From the NCBI GenBank assembly GCA_036568605.1, contig DATCSE010000203.1, positions 1-43,153 on the forward strand: a DNA stretch of 43,153 bases. The letters are read 5' to 3'. The notes under the pieces were generated by a model, which was given only the letters and a program-made list of their open reading frames with translations, made no database searches and was not told the DNA's origin. Shown piece after piece: positions 8,710 to 19,702 of this stretch (position 1 is its first letter; each line of letters opens with the position of its first letter). Position numbers and translations under genes: made by a program. Origin of the DNA: DATCSE01 sp036568605. Its GTDB lineage: Bacteria > Pseudomonadota > Gammaproteobacteria > Burkholderiales > Burkholderiaceae_C.

Positions 8710-10695
8710 TCAGGCCTGTCGGTCGTCCAGATCCTTCGTCAGCGTGTCCACTGCATCGCGCATCTGCTGCCCGCGCTCGATTGTCGCGGCCAGCCCTTCG
8801 GCGCGCAGCCGCGCGAGCTGTCGGCGTGTCAGCGAATGGAGGCGGCCGCCGTGGCGGCTCGCGTACACGTAGAACTGCGCGTTGCTGCTGCGCCAGGTCA
8901 GCTGCGCGTTCATCCAGCGGCCCTGGATGAACAGACGGCAGACGTCGCCCGGCACCAGCCCGTTCAGCCACGCCTCGCGGTCCTGCTTGGCCGGCGTGTC
9001 GACCCCGGTGGCGATCATGTCCATCGGCACGGTCGTCGGCAGGTCGTCGTCGCCGGTGCCTTGTGCAGCATCGGCATGCGGTGGATCGGGTTCGGGCACC
9101 TGCAGCACGCTGCGCAGCTCGGCCAGGCTCGACTGCAGCTGGTGCGGCGGAATCGCGGCCGCCGTCATGCCTTGCGCCGCGAGCTCCAGCAGCGTGACCG
9201 CGGCCGGCAGCGGCTGGCGGCTGCGTGCCGCCGCGTCGGCTTGCGCGATGAAGTCGCCGACTGCGCTTTGCCACTGCAGCGCGGCCGGCGACTGCGCGCC
9301 GTCGCGCACGATGGCAGCTGCCATCACGGTCACCCACGGGCCGAGCAGGAACTGGCGCAGCCCCGGCGGCGCGGCGGAGCCGCGCAGCTGTGCCGCGACG
9401 CGGCGTCGCAGTGTTGCATCCACGTCGCGGGCGGCGGGCGTGGGCTGATGGCCGTCGAGCTGCAACGCGTGGGGCGGCTTGTCGCGGGACGGCGCGTCGT
9501 CCGGCGCTGCGGACAGGTCGATGTCGATCTCGGCCGCCGACGGGAACCGCGTCGAGTTCAGCCGTATCGTCGCGTCGCCGACCTGGCTCAGCGCTTCTTC
9601 GAACACCGCCGTTCCAGGCTGGCCGGCTTGCTCGAGTTTCGCGACGATGGGCTCCAGCAGTTGCGCGAGCACGAGCAGGCCGCCGTCCTGCGGGCCCTCG
9701 TTGACGCTGCTCAGCGACGCGATCCGATCGACCAGCCGCCACACCGGGTGATCGAGCGAGAGCAGGGCGCCGGCCTCGGCCTCCGCGGCCCGCTCCACCG
9801 GCGCACGCAGCCGGGTCAACAGCCCACGCAGCGTGGTGTTCATCTCGGCCTGCTCGGCGATCTGCTCGAGCAGCCTGACGACCAGTTGCGTCGGTACGCC
9901 GTCTCCTCGCATCGCGGCGCCCGATGCGCCCTGAACGTGCGATCGCGGTTCGGCCGCAAGTCGGCGATCGGCGCCGGCGGCCATGCGCTCGGCGAGCTCA
10001 CGCAACGCGCCTTCGCCGTTGCCTCCCGGTCGCGGCGCGGCGATCTTGCGCACGCGATACGTCTGCGCCGTCACGCCGCAGCGCCGCAGCAGGCGGCTGT
10101 GCTGCGCGTACAGCTCGCGCAGCGCGGCCGCGAGCGGGTTCGCGCTGAGCTGCAGCGCGAGCAGACGCGTCTCGTGGGCCAGGCCGGTTTCGTGCCAGGC
10201 CGACAGCAAGGCGCTGGCGCATGCCTCGGGACGCAGCGGGTTGTGCTCCGGGCGGATGCTGCGAGCCTGGCGCAGCGTGGCATAGAACGCCTGCAGCTCA
10301 CGCAGCTCCCATTCGGCGGTCGATTCGATCAGCTGGATCACGCGCGCGAGCTCGATGTCGCGTTCGACCTGCTTGTCGTCGACGAGGCTAAGCGAAAGCG
10401 GGTGGCGGCTCGTGGGCCGCATGCGGGTTGCCGCGGTCTTGCCCGGGTCCGCGGGTTGATCCAGGCTTGCGCGGAGCTGCCGCTGCAAGGCCGCGGCCAG
10501 CGCATCGGCGAGCGCGGTCGATTCGCCGCGCAGCACGTGGGCGATCGCGAGCAGGTGCTGGCGCCGCGTGCCGTCCGCGCGTGCGAGGGCGGCGTGCGTG
10601 CGGTCGCGCGTCTGCATCGCCACCGCCATCGCGAGCGTGGGCAGCTCCGCCAGCAGCATGCCGACGTAGTCGTCCCAGGTGTTGCGCAGCGTCAT
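8710..10695 (-). CDS. DUF1631 family protein
   Basis: This 661-residue protein matches the DUF1631 family typical of Burkholderiales and some other Proteobacteria, sometimes wrongly named thymidine phosphorylase. The long N-terminal part is helical and low in known motifs. The C-terminal 100 residues carry the most recognisable block (GDVCRLFIQGRWMNAQLTW, then SLTRRQLARLRAEGL), a beta-rich segment resembling a PilZ-type fold. No signal peptide is seen, so it is probably cytoplasmic. Its function is unknown; the fold suggests a possible cyclic-di-GMP link, and a diguanylate cyclase gene lies just upstream on the same strand, separated by about 150 bases. That link is inference. Confidence 0.8.
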   Translation of the reverse strand: MTLRNTWDDYVGMLLAELPTLAMAVAMQTRDRTHAALARADGTRRQHLLAIAHVLRGESTALADALAAALQRQLRASLDQPADPGKTAATRMRPTSRHPLSLSLVDDKQVERDIELARVIQLIESTAEWELRELQAFYATLRQARSIRPEHNPLRPEACASALLSAWHETGLAHETRLLALQLSANPLAAALRELYAQHSRLLRRCGVTAQTYRVRKIAAPRPGGNGEGALRELAERMAAGADRRLAAEPRSHVQGASGAAMRGDGVPTQLVVRLLEQIAEQAEMNTTLRGLLTRLRAPVERAAEAEAGALLSLDHPVWRLVDRIASLSSVNEGPQDGGLLVLAQLLEPIVAKLEQAGQPGTAVFEEALSQVGDATIRLNSTRFPSAAEIDIDLSAAPDDAPSRDKPPHALQLDGHQPTPAARDVDATLRRRVAAQLRGSAAPPGLRQFLLGPWVTVMAAAIVRDGAQSPAALQWQSAVGDFIAQADAAARSRQPLPAAVTLLELAAQGMTAAAIPPHQLQSSLAELRSVLQVPEPDPPHADAAQGTGDDDLPTTVPMDMIATGVDTPAKQDREAWLNGLVPGDVCRLFIQGRWMNAQLTWRSSNAQFYVYASRHGGRLHSLTRRQLARLRAEGLAATIERGQQMRDAVDTLTKDLDDRQA

Positions 10696-10846
10696 CGTGC
10701 GGGCGCCGCCGCTGACGGCGGGGCAGACGATGCGCGGCGATCGCGGGCGAGGCGGGTGTGCATCCGCTGCCTTTCGGCAGGGTTCCCGGCATGCTTGATC
10801 AGCGGCTGCTGAAAGAGGATTCAGGTTTCGCTGAATATCGGCCCGG

Positions 10847-13498
<2,652 letters not shown>

Positions 13499-13635
13499 GG
13501 GGTTCCTTCTGTTTCTTCGCGACCGCAGCAGCGACTTTAGTCGGCCGCTGCGGCGCGCAGCCAATGCGTCAAATTCTGCGCATCCATGCCGCGCGGCGGC
13601 GATAGGATGGCCGCGACGTCACAGGAGGAATTCGC

Positions 13636-14619
13636 ATGCAAGCTGCCTTCTACGAACGCAACGGCCCGGCCGCGGAGGTTCTGCAGCTCGGCGAAGTTCC
13701 GGACGCGATGCCCGATGCCGGCGAGGTGCGCGTGCGGCTGCACTGGTCCGGCGTGAATCCGTCGGACACCAAGTCGCGCACCGGCCGCGGGGCCGGCATG
13801 CCGTTCCCGCGCGTGATCCCGCACAGCGACGGCATGGGCGTGGTCGATGCCGTCGGCGACGGCGTCTCGCGCGATCGCATCGGCCAGCGCGTGTGGGTCT
13901 GGAATGCCGCTTGGGGCCGCCCGTTCGGCACGGCGGCGCAGCATGTCGTGCTGCCGGCCGTGCAAGCGGTGCCGCTGCCCGACGGCGTGCCTGACGAGGC
14001 CGGCGCATGCCTGGGCATTCCCGGGCTGACGGCCGTGCATGCGGTGCTGACGGGCGGCGGCGTGGCCGGCAAGCGGGTGCTGATCGCCGGCGGTGCCGGA
14101 GCGGTGGGGCACGCCGCGGTGCAATGCGCTCGGTTGCTCGGCGCGCGGCAGGTGCTCACCACGGTCAGCAGTCCGGCCAAGGCCGAGGCCGCGGCGTCCG
14201 CCGGTGCCGATGTCGTCATCGACTACAAGCGCGAGGACGTCATCGCGCGCGTCCGCGAGGCGACACAAGGGCAGGGCCTGGACCGCGTCGTCGAGGTCGA
14301 TGTCGCGGCCAACGGCGCGCTCGATGCCGAGCTGCTGCGTGCCGGCGGCGACTGCGTCGTCTACGGCAGCGGCGCGCCGAACTTCTCGCTGCCGTTCTTC
14401 CCGCTGATCTCGAAGAACCTGACGCTGCGCTGTTTCATCGTCTACCACCTGAGTCCGGCCGATCGCCAGCACGCGACCGAAACGCTGCTGGGCCTGCTGG
14501 CGCGGAAGCAACTGGATCTTCCGATCGCGCATCGGGTGCCGCTGGCGGAGATCGTGCGGGCGCACGAACTGGTCGAGCAAGGCCGGGCGATCGGCAACGT
14601 GGTCGTGCAGATCCCGTAG
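13636..14619 (+). CDS. NADPH:quinone oxidoreductase / zinc-independent MDR alcohol dehydrogenase-like
   Basis: A 327-residue member of the quinone oxidoreductase (zeta-crystallin-like) branch of the medium-chain dehydrogenases. It has the N-terminal GroES-like fold (VNPSDTKSR) and a nucleotide-binding segment (VLIAGGAGAVGHAAVQ, about 155-170). The zinc-binding Cys and His residues of alcohol dehydrogenases are absent. It probably reduces quinones or enones with NADPH in the cytoplasm. Translation starts after a very strong ribosome site (AGGAGG). It is transcribed away from the diguanylate cyclase gene and converges with the LysR gene, whose stop lies 6 bases past its own. Confidence 0.88.
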   Translation: MQAAFYERNGPAAEVLQLGEVPDAMPDAGEVRVRLHWSGVNPSDTKSRTGRGAGMPFPRVIPHSDGMGVVDAVGDGVSRDRIGQRVWVWNAAWGRPFGTAAQHVVLPAVQAVPLPDGVPDEAGACLGIPGLTAVHAVLTGGGVAGKRVLIAGGAGAVGHAAVQCARLLGARQVLTTVSSPAKAEAAASAGADVVIDYKREDVIARVREATQGQGLDRVVEVDVAANGALDAELLRAGGDCVVYGSGAPNFSLPFFPLISKNLTLRCFIVYHLSPADRQHATETLLGLLARKQLDLPIAHRVPLAEIVRAHELVEQGRAIGNVVVQIP

Positions 14620-14624
14620 CCGCC

Positions 14625-15557
14625 TCAGCGCGCGTGCGCGCGCCGTCTCGCCGTGGGCGCCGCACTCGCGCTGCCCTGCGCCTGCTCGACGATCCAGGCC
14701 CGGAACGCGGCCAGCGCAGCGTTCTCGGCCTTGCCCTCGGGGTAGATCAGGTGGTAGCTGCGGTCGCTGCGCAGCGTGTGGGTGGACGCCTGGACCAGCA
14801 GCCCGCGGCGCAGTTCGTCCTCGACCAGGAAGGGCGGAATCAGCGCGATGCCGATGCCGTGGATCGCCGCCTCGGTCAGCATCGAGAACAGCTCCAGCCG
14901 CGGGCCGGCCAGATCGCCTTCGACCTCCAGGCCCAGCGACGCGAACCACTGCCGCCACACGTACGGGCGCGTGCTCTGCTGCAGCAGCGGCAGGCGCCGC
15001 CAGTCGGCCCTGGCGAGCGAGGCCTTGGGCGCGATCAGGCGCGGGCTGCACACCGCGATCAGCTGCTCGGGCAACAGGAACACGCCTTCGGTTCCGGGCC
15101 ACTTCGCCTCGCCGGCATGGATCGCGGCGTCCATGCCGCTGTCGTCGAACAGGAACGGGCGCGTGCGGCTCGTCAGGTGCACGCGCACGCCGGGATGCCG
15201 CTGCATGAACGACGGCAGGCGCGGCAGCAGCCATTTGGTCGCGAAGGTCGGCACGACGCCCAGCTCCAGCGTGCCGCCCTCGGCGCCGCGGGCCATCAGC
15301 TCCAGGGTGTCGCGCTCGACGTCGTCGAGCCGGCTCGCGACGACGCGGCTGTACGCGAGCCCCGCGTCGGTCAGCGCGACGCCGCGGCGGCTGCGCCGGA
15401 ACAGCCGCACGCCGAGGAAATCCTCGAGCCCGGCGATCTGCCGGCACACGGCGCTCTGCGTCACCGCGAGCTCGTCGGCGGCCTTCGTGTAGCTCTGGTG
15501 CCGGGCCGCCGATTCGAACGCGGTGAGCGCGGCGGTGGAGGGGATCTTGCGTCGCAT
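14625..15557 (-). CDS. LysR-family regulator, GcdR-like, divergent from glutaryl-CoA dehydrogenase
   Basis: A 310-residue LysR regulator of the GcvA-like branch. The HTH is at about 15-40 (SYTKAADELAVTQSAVCRQI), followed by an effector domain (LELGVVPTFATKWLLPRLP). It is divergent from a glutaryl-CoA dehydrogenase gene, the position of GcdR in other Proteobacteria, so it probably activates that gene in response to glutarate or glutaryl-CoA. The start MRRKIPS (15557) is chosen because the other candidate (15569) touches a palindromic operator; an even longer frame begins at 15650. The divergent arrangement and operator are seen directly; the effector is inferred. Confidence 0.85.
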   Translation of the reverse strand: MRRKIPSTAALTAFESAARHQSYTKAADELAVTQSAVCRQIAGLEDFLGVRLFRRSRRGVALTDAGLAYSRVVASRLDDVERDTLELMARGAEGGTLELGVVPTFATKWLLPRLPSFMQRHPGVRVHLTSRTRPFLFDDSGMDAAIHAGEAKWPGTEGVFLLPEQLIAVCSPRLIAPKASLARADWRRLPLLQQSTRPYVWRQWFASLGLEVEGDLAGPRLELFSMLTEAAIHGIGIALIPPFLVEDELRRGLLVQASTHTLRSDRSYHLIYPEGKAENAALAAFRAWIVEQAQGSASAAPTARRRAHAR

Positions 15558-15568
15558 CGTGAGCGCCA

Positions 15569-15612
15569 TTGTGCCGATTGCGCACAAGTCCGTGCGAATT
15601 GATCGTTTGTGC
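15569..15612. promoter_or_regulatory. LysR-type operator in the divergent gcdR/gcdH promoter region
   Basis: TTGTGC (15569-15574) and GCACAA (15582-15587) form an inverted repeat with a 7-base centre, holding a T-N11-A core (T15572, A15584). A third TTGTGC half-site follows at 15607-15612. A palindrome plus an extra half-site is the usual recognition-plus-activation layout of LysR regulators at divergent promoters. Confidence 0.6.
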
Positions 15613-15667
15613 GGGGCGGCTTCTCCAGCTAGAGTTTCCGTGACTCCCACGACCTGCAGCTCGTCGA

Positions 15668-16855
15668 ATGACTTCCTCGCACACCAAAGCCAGCTTCCAG
15701 TGGGACGACCCGCTGCTGCTCGAATCCCAGCTGTCCGCCGACGAGCGCGCGGTGCGCGACGCCGCGCGCGCGTACTGCCAGGACCGGCTGGCCCCGCGTG
15801 TGCTGGAGGCGTTCCGCCACGAGACCACCGACGCCGCGGTGTTCCGCGAGATGGGCGAGATCGGCCTGCTCGGGCCGACGATCCCCGAGGCCTACGGCGG
15901 CCCGGGCCTGAACTACGTGAGCTACGGGCTGATCGCGCGCGAGGTCGAGCGCATCGACTCCGGCTACCGCTCGATGATGAGCGTGCAGTCGTCGCTGGTG
16001 ATGGTGCCGATCTTCGAGTTCGGCAACGATGCGACGAAGCAGAAGTACCTGCCCAGGCTCGCGACCGGCGAGTGGATAGGCTGCTTCGGCCTGACCGAGC
16101 CCAACCATGGCTCCGACCCGGGCAGCATGGTCACGCGTGCGAAGAAGGTGCCGGGCGGTTATGCGCTGACCGGTTCGAAGATGTGGATCACGAACGCGCC
16201 GATCGCCGACGTGTTCGTCGTCTGGGCGCGCGACGACGAGGGCGCGATCCGCGGCTTCGTGCTCGAGAAGGGCTGGAAGGGCCTGAGCGCGCCGGCGATC
16301 CACGGCAAGGTCGGCCTGCGCGCGAGCATCACCGGCGAGATCGTGCTGGACGAGGTGTTCTGCCCCGAGGAGAACGCGTTCCCCGAGGTGCGCGGCCTGA
16401 AGGGCCCGTTCACCTGCCTGAACTCGGCCCGCTACGGCATCGCGTGGGGCGCGCTCGGCGCGGCCGAGGACTGCTTTCATCGCGCGCGCCAGTACACGCT
16501 TGACCGCCAGCAGTTCGGCAAGCCGCTCGCGGCGAACCAGCTGGTGCAGAAGAAGCTCGCCGACATGCTGACCGAGATCACGCTCGGGCTGCAGGGCTGC
16601 CTGCGGCTGGGCCGCATGAAGGACGAAGGCACCGCGGCGGTCGAGATCACCAGCATCATGAAGCGCAACTCGTGCGGCAAGGCGCTGGACATCGCACGCG
16701 TGGCGCGCGACATGCTCGGCGGCAACGGCATCAGCGACGAATTCGGCGTCGCCCGGCATCTCGTCAACCTCGAGGTCGTCAACACCTACGAGGGCACGCA
16801 CGATGTGCATGCGCTGATCCTGGGACGCGCGGTCACCGGCATCGCGGCGTTCTGA
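15668..16855 (+). CDS. gcdH: Glutaryl-CoA dehydrogenase
   Basis: A 395-residue acyl-CoA dehydrogenase of the glutaryl-CoA branch. It would oxidise and decarboxylate glutaryl-CoA to crotonyl-CoA with FAD, a step in lysine, tryptophan and glutarate breakdown. Seen in the sequence: the acyl-CoA dehydrogenase signatures GCFGLTEPNHGSDPGSM and GFVLEKGWKGL, and the C-terminal NTYEGTHDVHALILGRAVTG block. That block includes the catalytic Glu (about E375) and is characteristic of this enzyme. The length is typical. It is divergent from a LysR gene with a shared operator region and convergent with the methyltransferase gene downstream. Confidence 0.95.
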   Translation: MTSSHTKASFQWDDPLLLESQLSADERAVRDAARAYCQDRLAPRVLEAFRHETTDAAVFREMGEIGLLGPTIPEAYGGPGLNYVSYGLIAREVERIDSGYRSMMSVQSSLVMVPIFEFGNDATKQKYLPRLATGEWIGCFGLTEPNHGSDPGSMVTRAKKVPGGYALTGSKMWITNAPIADVFVVWARDDEGAIRGFVLEKGWKGLSAPAIHGKVGLRASITGEIVLDEVFCPEENAFPEVRGLKGPFTCLNSARYGIAWGALGAAEDCFHRARQYTLDRQQFGKPLAANQLVQKKLADMLTEITLGLQGCLRLGRMKDEGTAAVEITSIMKRNSCGKALDIARVARDMLGGNGISDEFGVARHLVNLEVVNTYEGTHDVHALILGRAVTGIAAF

Positions 16856-16877
16856 AAGGGTCCTCCCGCCGCCGCGA

Positions 16878-17420
16878 TCAGGCGAGCGCTTCGACGAACA
16901 GCGTCTCGCGCTCGCGGTCGTCGAACGAGACGATGTCGGCGAACGGGCTTTGCGTGCGGCCGAAGGCGCATCGGCGCACCTCGCGAAAACCCGCCGCCTC
17001 GAGCACCTCGCGGGCGTAGTCCCAGTTCATCGGCGTACGTGTCGAGCCGTACCAGATGAGCTGGGCGACCAGCTTCGCGCCTATCGTCACGGCGTGTTCG
17101 TCCGGGACGACGAAATACGCCAAGTCGCCGCATCGGTACGCGGCGATGGCGCGGTCCATGTCGGGCAGCGCCAGCCGCAACACGCCGCCGGGCTTGAGAA
17201 CCCGCCGCAGCTCGGTCAGCGCGCCGGGGATGTCGGTCCAGGGCAGGTCCTGCAAGGCGTGGATCGCGACCGCGTAGTCGACGCTGCGATCGGGCAGCGC
17301 GAGGCCGTCGCGGATGTCGCCGCACAGGTCGACGCCGGCAGCGGCTTGCCGGTCCGAATTGATCCAGCCGGGGCGCGCATTCGAGCCGCAGCCCCAGTGC
17401 AGGCGATTGGGTGCGATCAC
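16878..17420 (-). CDS. Class I SAM-dependent methyltransferase
   Basis: A 180-residue methyltransferase-fold protein starting from GTG. It has the SAM-binding glycine motif (HWGCGSNARPGW, 8-19), an acidic end of strand two (GDIRDGLALPDRSVDYAV), and the LKPGGVLRLALPDMD segment typical of type 11/12 methyltransferases. The C-terminal half carries a conserved-looking TPMNWDYAREVLEAAGF stretch. The substrate cannot be read from the sequence. It lies alone between gcdH (convergent) and a LysR gene on the same strand, with no obvious ribosome site before the GTG. Confidence 0.82.
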   Translation of the reverse strand: MIAPNRLHWGCGSNARPGWINSDRQAAAGVDLCGDIRDGLALPDRSVDYAVAIHALQDLPWTDIPGALTELRRVLKPGGVLRLALPDMDRAIAAYRCGDLAYFVVPDEHAVTIGAKLVAQLIWYGSTRTPMNWDYAREVLEAAGFREVRRCAFGRTQSPFADIVSFDDRERETLFVEALA

Positions 17421-17501
17421 GCGGCGGGCGCAGGCAAACGAGCGGCCCGCCGGCCTTCCGATGCAGCAATGGCGCTCGCCGTTACGTCTCTTGCACGGTG
17501 C

Positions 17502-18443
17502 TCAAGGTCGGCTCACCGCGACACCGTGAGCCTCCAGCAGGCAATGGCGGAACGCCTGGGCCACGCGCAGCGGCGGAGGTTCGCGCCGGTGGATCGCGGA
17601 GAAGCGGGCGTCGTAGTGGAACACCTTCGGGCAGATCGCGCGCAGCCGGCCGTCCTGCACGAAATGCGCCGCGTAGTGATCCGGCAGGAACCCGAGGAAG
17701 CCGCCCGAGAGGATCAGGTGCGCGACCCCTTCCTGGTCGGAGGCCGACGCGGTTCGCTTCAGCCTGCGGGCATGCGCCACCATCAGGTTGGGCGAGTGGT
17801 AGTCCAGCCCTGCCAGGTCCTGCGACTCCAGATCGGGCCACGACCGCCTGCGCTCCGCCGACGCGTACCACGGGTGCCCGCTGCCCGCGTACAGCAGCAT
17901 GCGCTCGTCGAACAGCTCGTCGTAGCCCAGGCTCTCGGAGCGCCGGTGCTCGGGAATCAGCCCGAGGTGGAAGCGGCCGTCCATCACGCCGCGTTCGATC
18001 GACGTGATCGTGCCCACGTGCAGCTTGAGGGCCACGCCGGGCGCCTGCTCGCGAAAACGCGTGACGGCGCGGTCGACATGCGCCAGCGGATTGGTCGCGA
18101 TCTTCTCGAACAGCGCGACATGGATCTCGCCGCCCATGCTGCGCCGGATGTCGTGCAGGTCGGTCCGGAAGACATCGGTGGCGTGCAGCAGCCGGTCGGC
18201 CGCGGCGTAGACACGCTCGCCCTCGGGCGTCAGCGCGAAGCCGGCCCGGCCGCGCCGGCACAGCACCGTGCCGAGCCGGACCTCCAGGTCCTTGATGTGG
18301 CGGCTGATGGTCGAGATCGCGATGTTCAGCTCGAGCTCGGCGGCCGCCATGCCCCCGCAGTCCGCCACGGCGCGGAAGACGCGCAGCAGCCGCAGGTCGG
18401 CGTCCGCAATCTGGCCCAGGATGGCGCGCTCTCTTGTTTGCAT
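17502..18443 (-). CDS. LysR-family regulator divergent from alanine dehydrogenase
   Basis: A 313-residue LysR regulator. Its HTH lies at about 25-50 (GGMAAAELELNIAISTISRHI) and an effector domain follows. It is transcribed away from ald and the beta-alanine aminotransferase gene, with about 120 bases between starts, so it is likely their regulator. Candidate effectors are beta-alanine, another omega-amino acid or alanine; this is inference from neighbours. The start is the ATG at 18441-18443, and the frame contains no earlier good start. The C-terminus runs close to the end of the methyltransferase gene on the same strand. Confidence 0.87.
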   Translation of the reverse strand: MQTRERAILGQIADADLRLLRVFRAVADCGGMAAAELELNIAISTISRHIKDLEVRLGTVLCRRGRAGFALTPEGERVYAAADRLLHATDVFRTDLHDIRRSMGGEIHVALFEKIATNPLAHVDRAVTRFREQAPGVALKLHVGTITSIERGVMDGRFHLGLIPEHRRSESLGYDELFDERMLLYAGSGHPWYASAERRRSWPDLESQDLAGLDYHSPNLMVAHARRLKRTASASDQEGVAHLILSGGFLGFLPDHYAAHFVQDGRLRAICPKVFHYDARFSAIHRREPPPLRVAQAFRHCLLEAHGVAVSRP

Positions 18444-18566
18444 GGAGTGTCAAGTGAACATGGATATCGGGTCATGAATTCAAGCATGCCCGACTCCACC
18501 ATGGCAATCCGGTGCCTGCAGCGCATGGACGCTTCACGGCAAGACCCCGGGAAAGGACTGGATGCC

Positions 18567-19682
18567 ATGCGAATCGGTGTGCCGAAGGAAATCAAGAACC
18601 ACGAGTACCGCGTCGGGCTGACCCCGGCCAGCGCACGCGAGTTCGTGGCCCACGGGCACGAGGTGCTGGTGCAGGCCGGCGCGGGCGCCGCCATCGGCAT
18701 GGCCGACGCGCAGTACACCCAGGCCGGCGCGAAGGTCGTGTCCGGCGCCGAGGCGGTGTTCGCCCAGGCGGACATGATCGTCAAGGTCAAGGAGCCGCAG
18801 CCGAACGAGTGCAGGATGCTGCGGCCCGGCCAGGTGCTCTACACCTACCTGCACCTGGCCCCGGACCCGCAGCAGACCGCTGCGCTGATCCAGTCGGGCG
18901 CGGTCTGCATCGCCTACGAGACCATCACCAACGCGGCCGGCGGGCTCCCGCTGCTGGCCCCGATGAGCGAGGTCGCGGGGCGGATGTCGATCCAGGCGGC
19001 CGCCGCGCATCTCGAGAAGTCCAAAGGCGGCATGGGCCTGCTGCTCGGTGGCGTGCCGGGCGTGCCGGCTGCGCATGTCGTGGTCCTGGGCGCGGGCGTC
19101 GTCGGCACGCATGCGCTGCAGATGGCGGTCGGGCTCGGCGCCCGCGTGACCGTGCTGGACAAGAACGTGGAGCGCCTCCGCCAGCTGGACCTGGTCTTCG
19201 GGAACCGCATCGCGACGCGCTACTCGACTGTCGCGGCGATCGAGGAGGCGGTGCCCGATGCCGACGCCGTGATCGGCGGCGTGCTGGTGCCGGGCGCCGC
19301 GGCGCCCAAGCTGGTCACGAAGCAACTGGTCGCGGCGATGAAGACCGGCAGCGTCGTCGTCGATGTCGCGATCGACCAGGGCGGCTGCTTCGAGACCTCG
19401 CACGCCACCACGCATGCCGAGCCGACCTTCGTCGTCGACGGCGTCGTGCATTACTGCGTGGCCAACATGCCGGGCGCGGTCGCACGCACCTCGACCATTG
19501 CGCTGAACAACGCGACGCTGTCGCACGCGCTGGCGCTTGCCGACAAGGGCTGGCGCAGGGCGCTGGGCGACGACCCGCACCTGCGCAACGGCCTGAACGT
19601 GTGCGGCGGGCACGTCACGCACGAAGCGGTGGCGAATGACCTGGGATACGAATACATGCCCGCGCAGCGGGTTCTGAGCTGA
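18567..19682 (+). CDS. ald: Alanine dehydrogenase
   Basis: A 371-residue protein, the standard length for L-alanine dehydrogenase, which interconverts L-alanine and pyruvate plus ammonia with NAD. It starts MRIGVPKEIKNHEYRVGLTP, a family signature. The substrate-binding Lys (K75, in VKVKEP) and His (H96, in YLHLAP) are present, as is the Rossmann motif VLGAGVVGTHALQ. The very long open frame upstream (from 16950) is antisense to other genes and is not coding; 18567 is fixed by homology, with a GAAAGGA ribosome site nearby. The next gene starts 20 bases later, so the two form an operon. Confidence 0.96.
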   Translation: MRIGVPKEIKNHEYRVGLTPASAREFVAHGHEVLVQAGAGAAIGMADAQYTQAGAKVVSGAEAVFAQADMIVKVKEPQPNECRMLRPGQVLYTYLHLAPDPQQTAALIQSGAVCIAYETITNAAGGLPLLAPMSEVAGRMSIQAAAAHLEKSKGGMGLLLGGVPGVPAAHVVVLGAGVVGTHALQMAVGLGARVTVLDKNVERLRQLDLVFGNRIATRYSTVAAIEEAVPDADAVIGGVLVPGAAAPKLVTKQLVAAMKTGSVVVDVAIDQGGCFETSHATTHAEPTFVVDGVVHYCVANMPGAVARTSTIALNNATLSHALALADKGWRRALGDDPHLRNGLNVCGGHVTHEAVANDLGYEYMPAQRVLS

Positions 19683-19702
19683 ATCGTCAAGGAGTCCATC
19701 GA

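Noticed and set aside
16950..18566. Upstream extension of the alanine dehydrogenase frame by more than 500 codons
   Set aside because: It runs antisense through the methyltransferase and LysR genes; the enzyme family starts at 18567.
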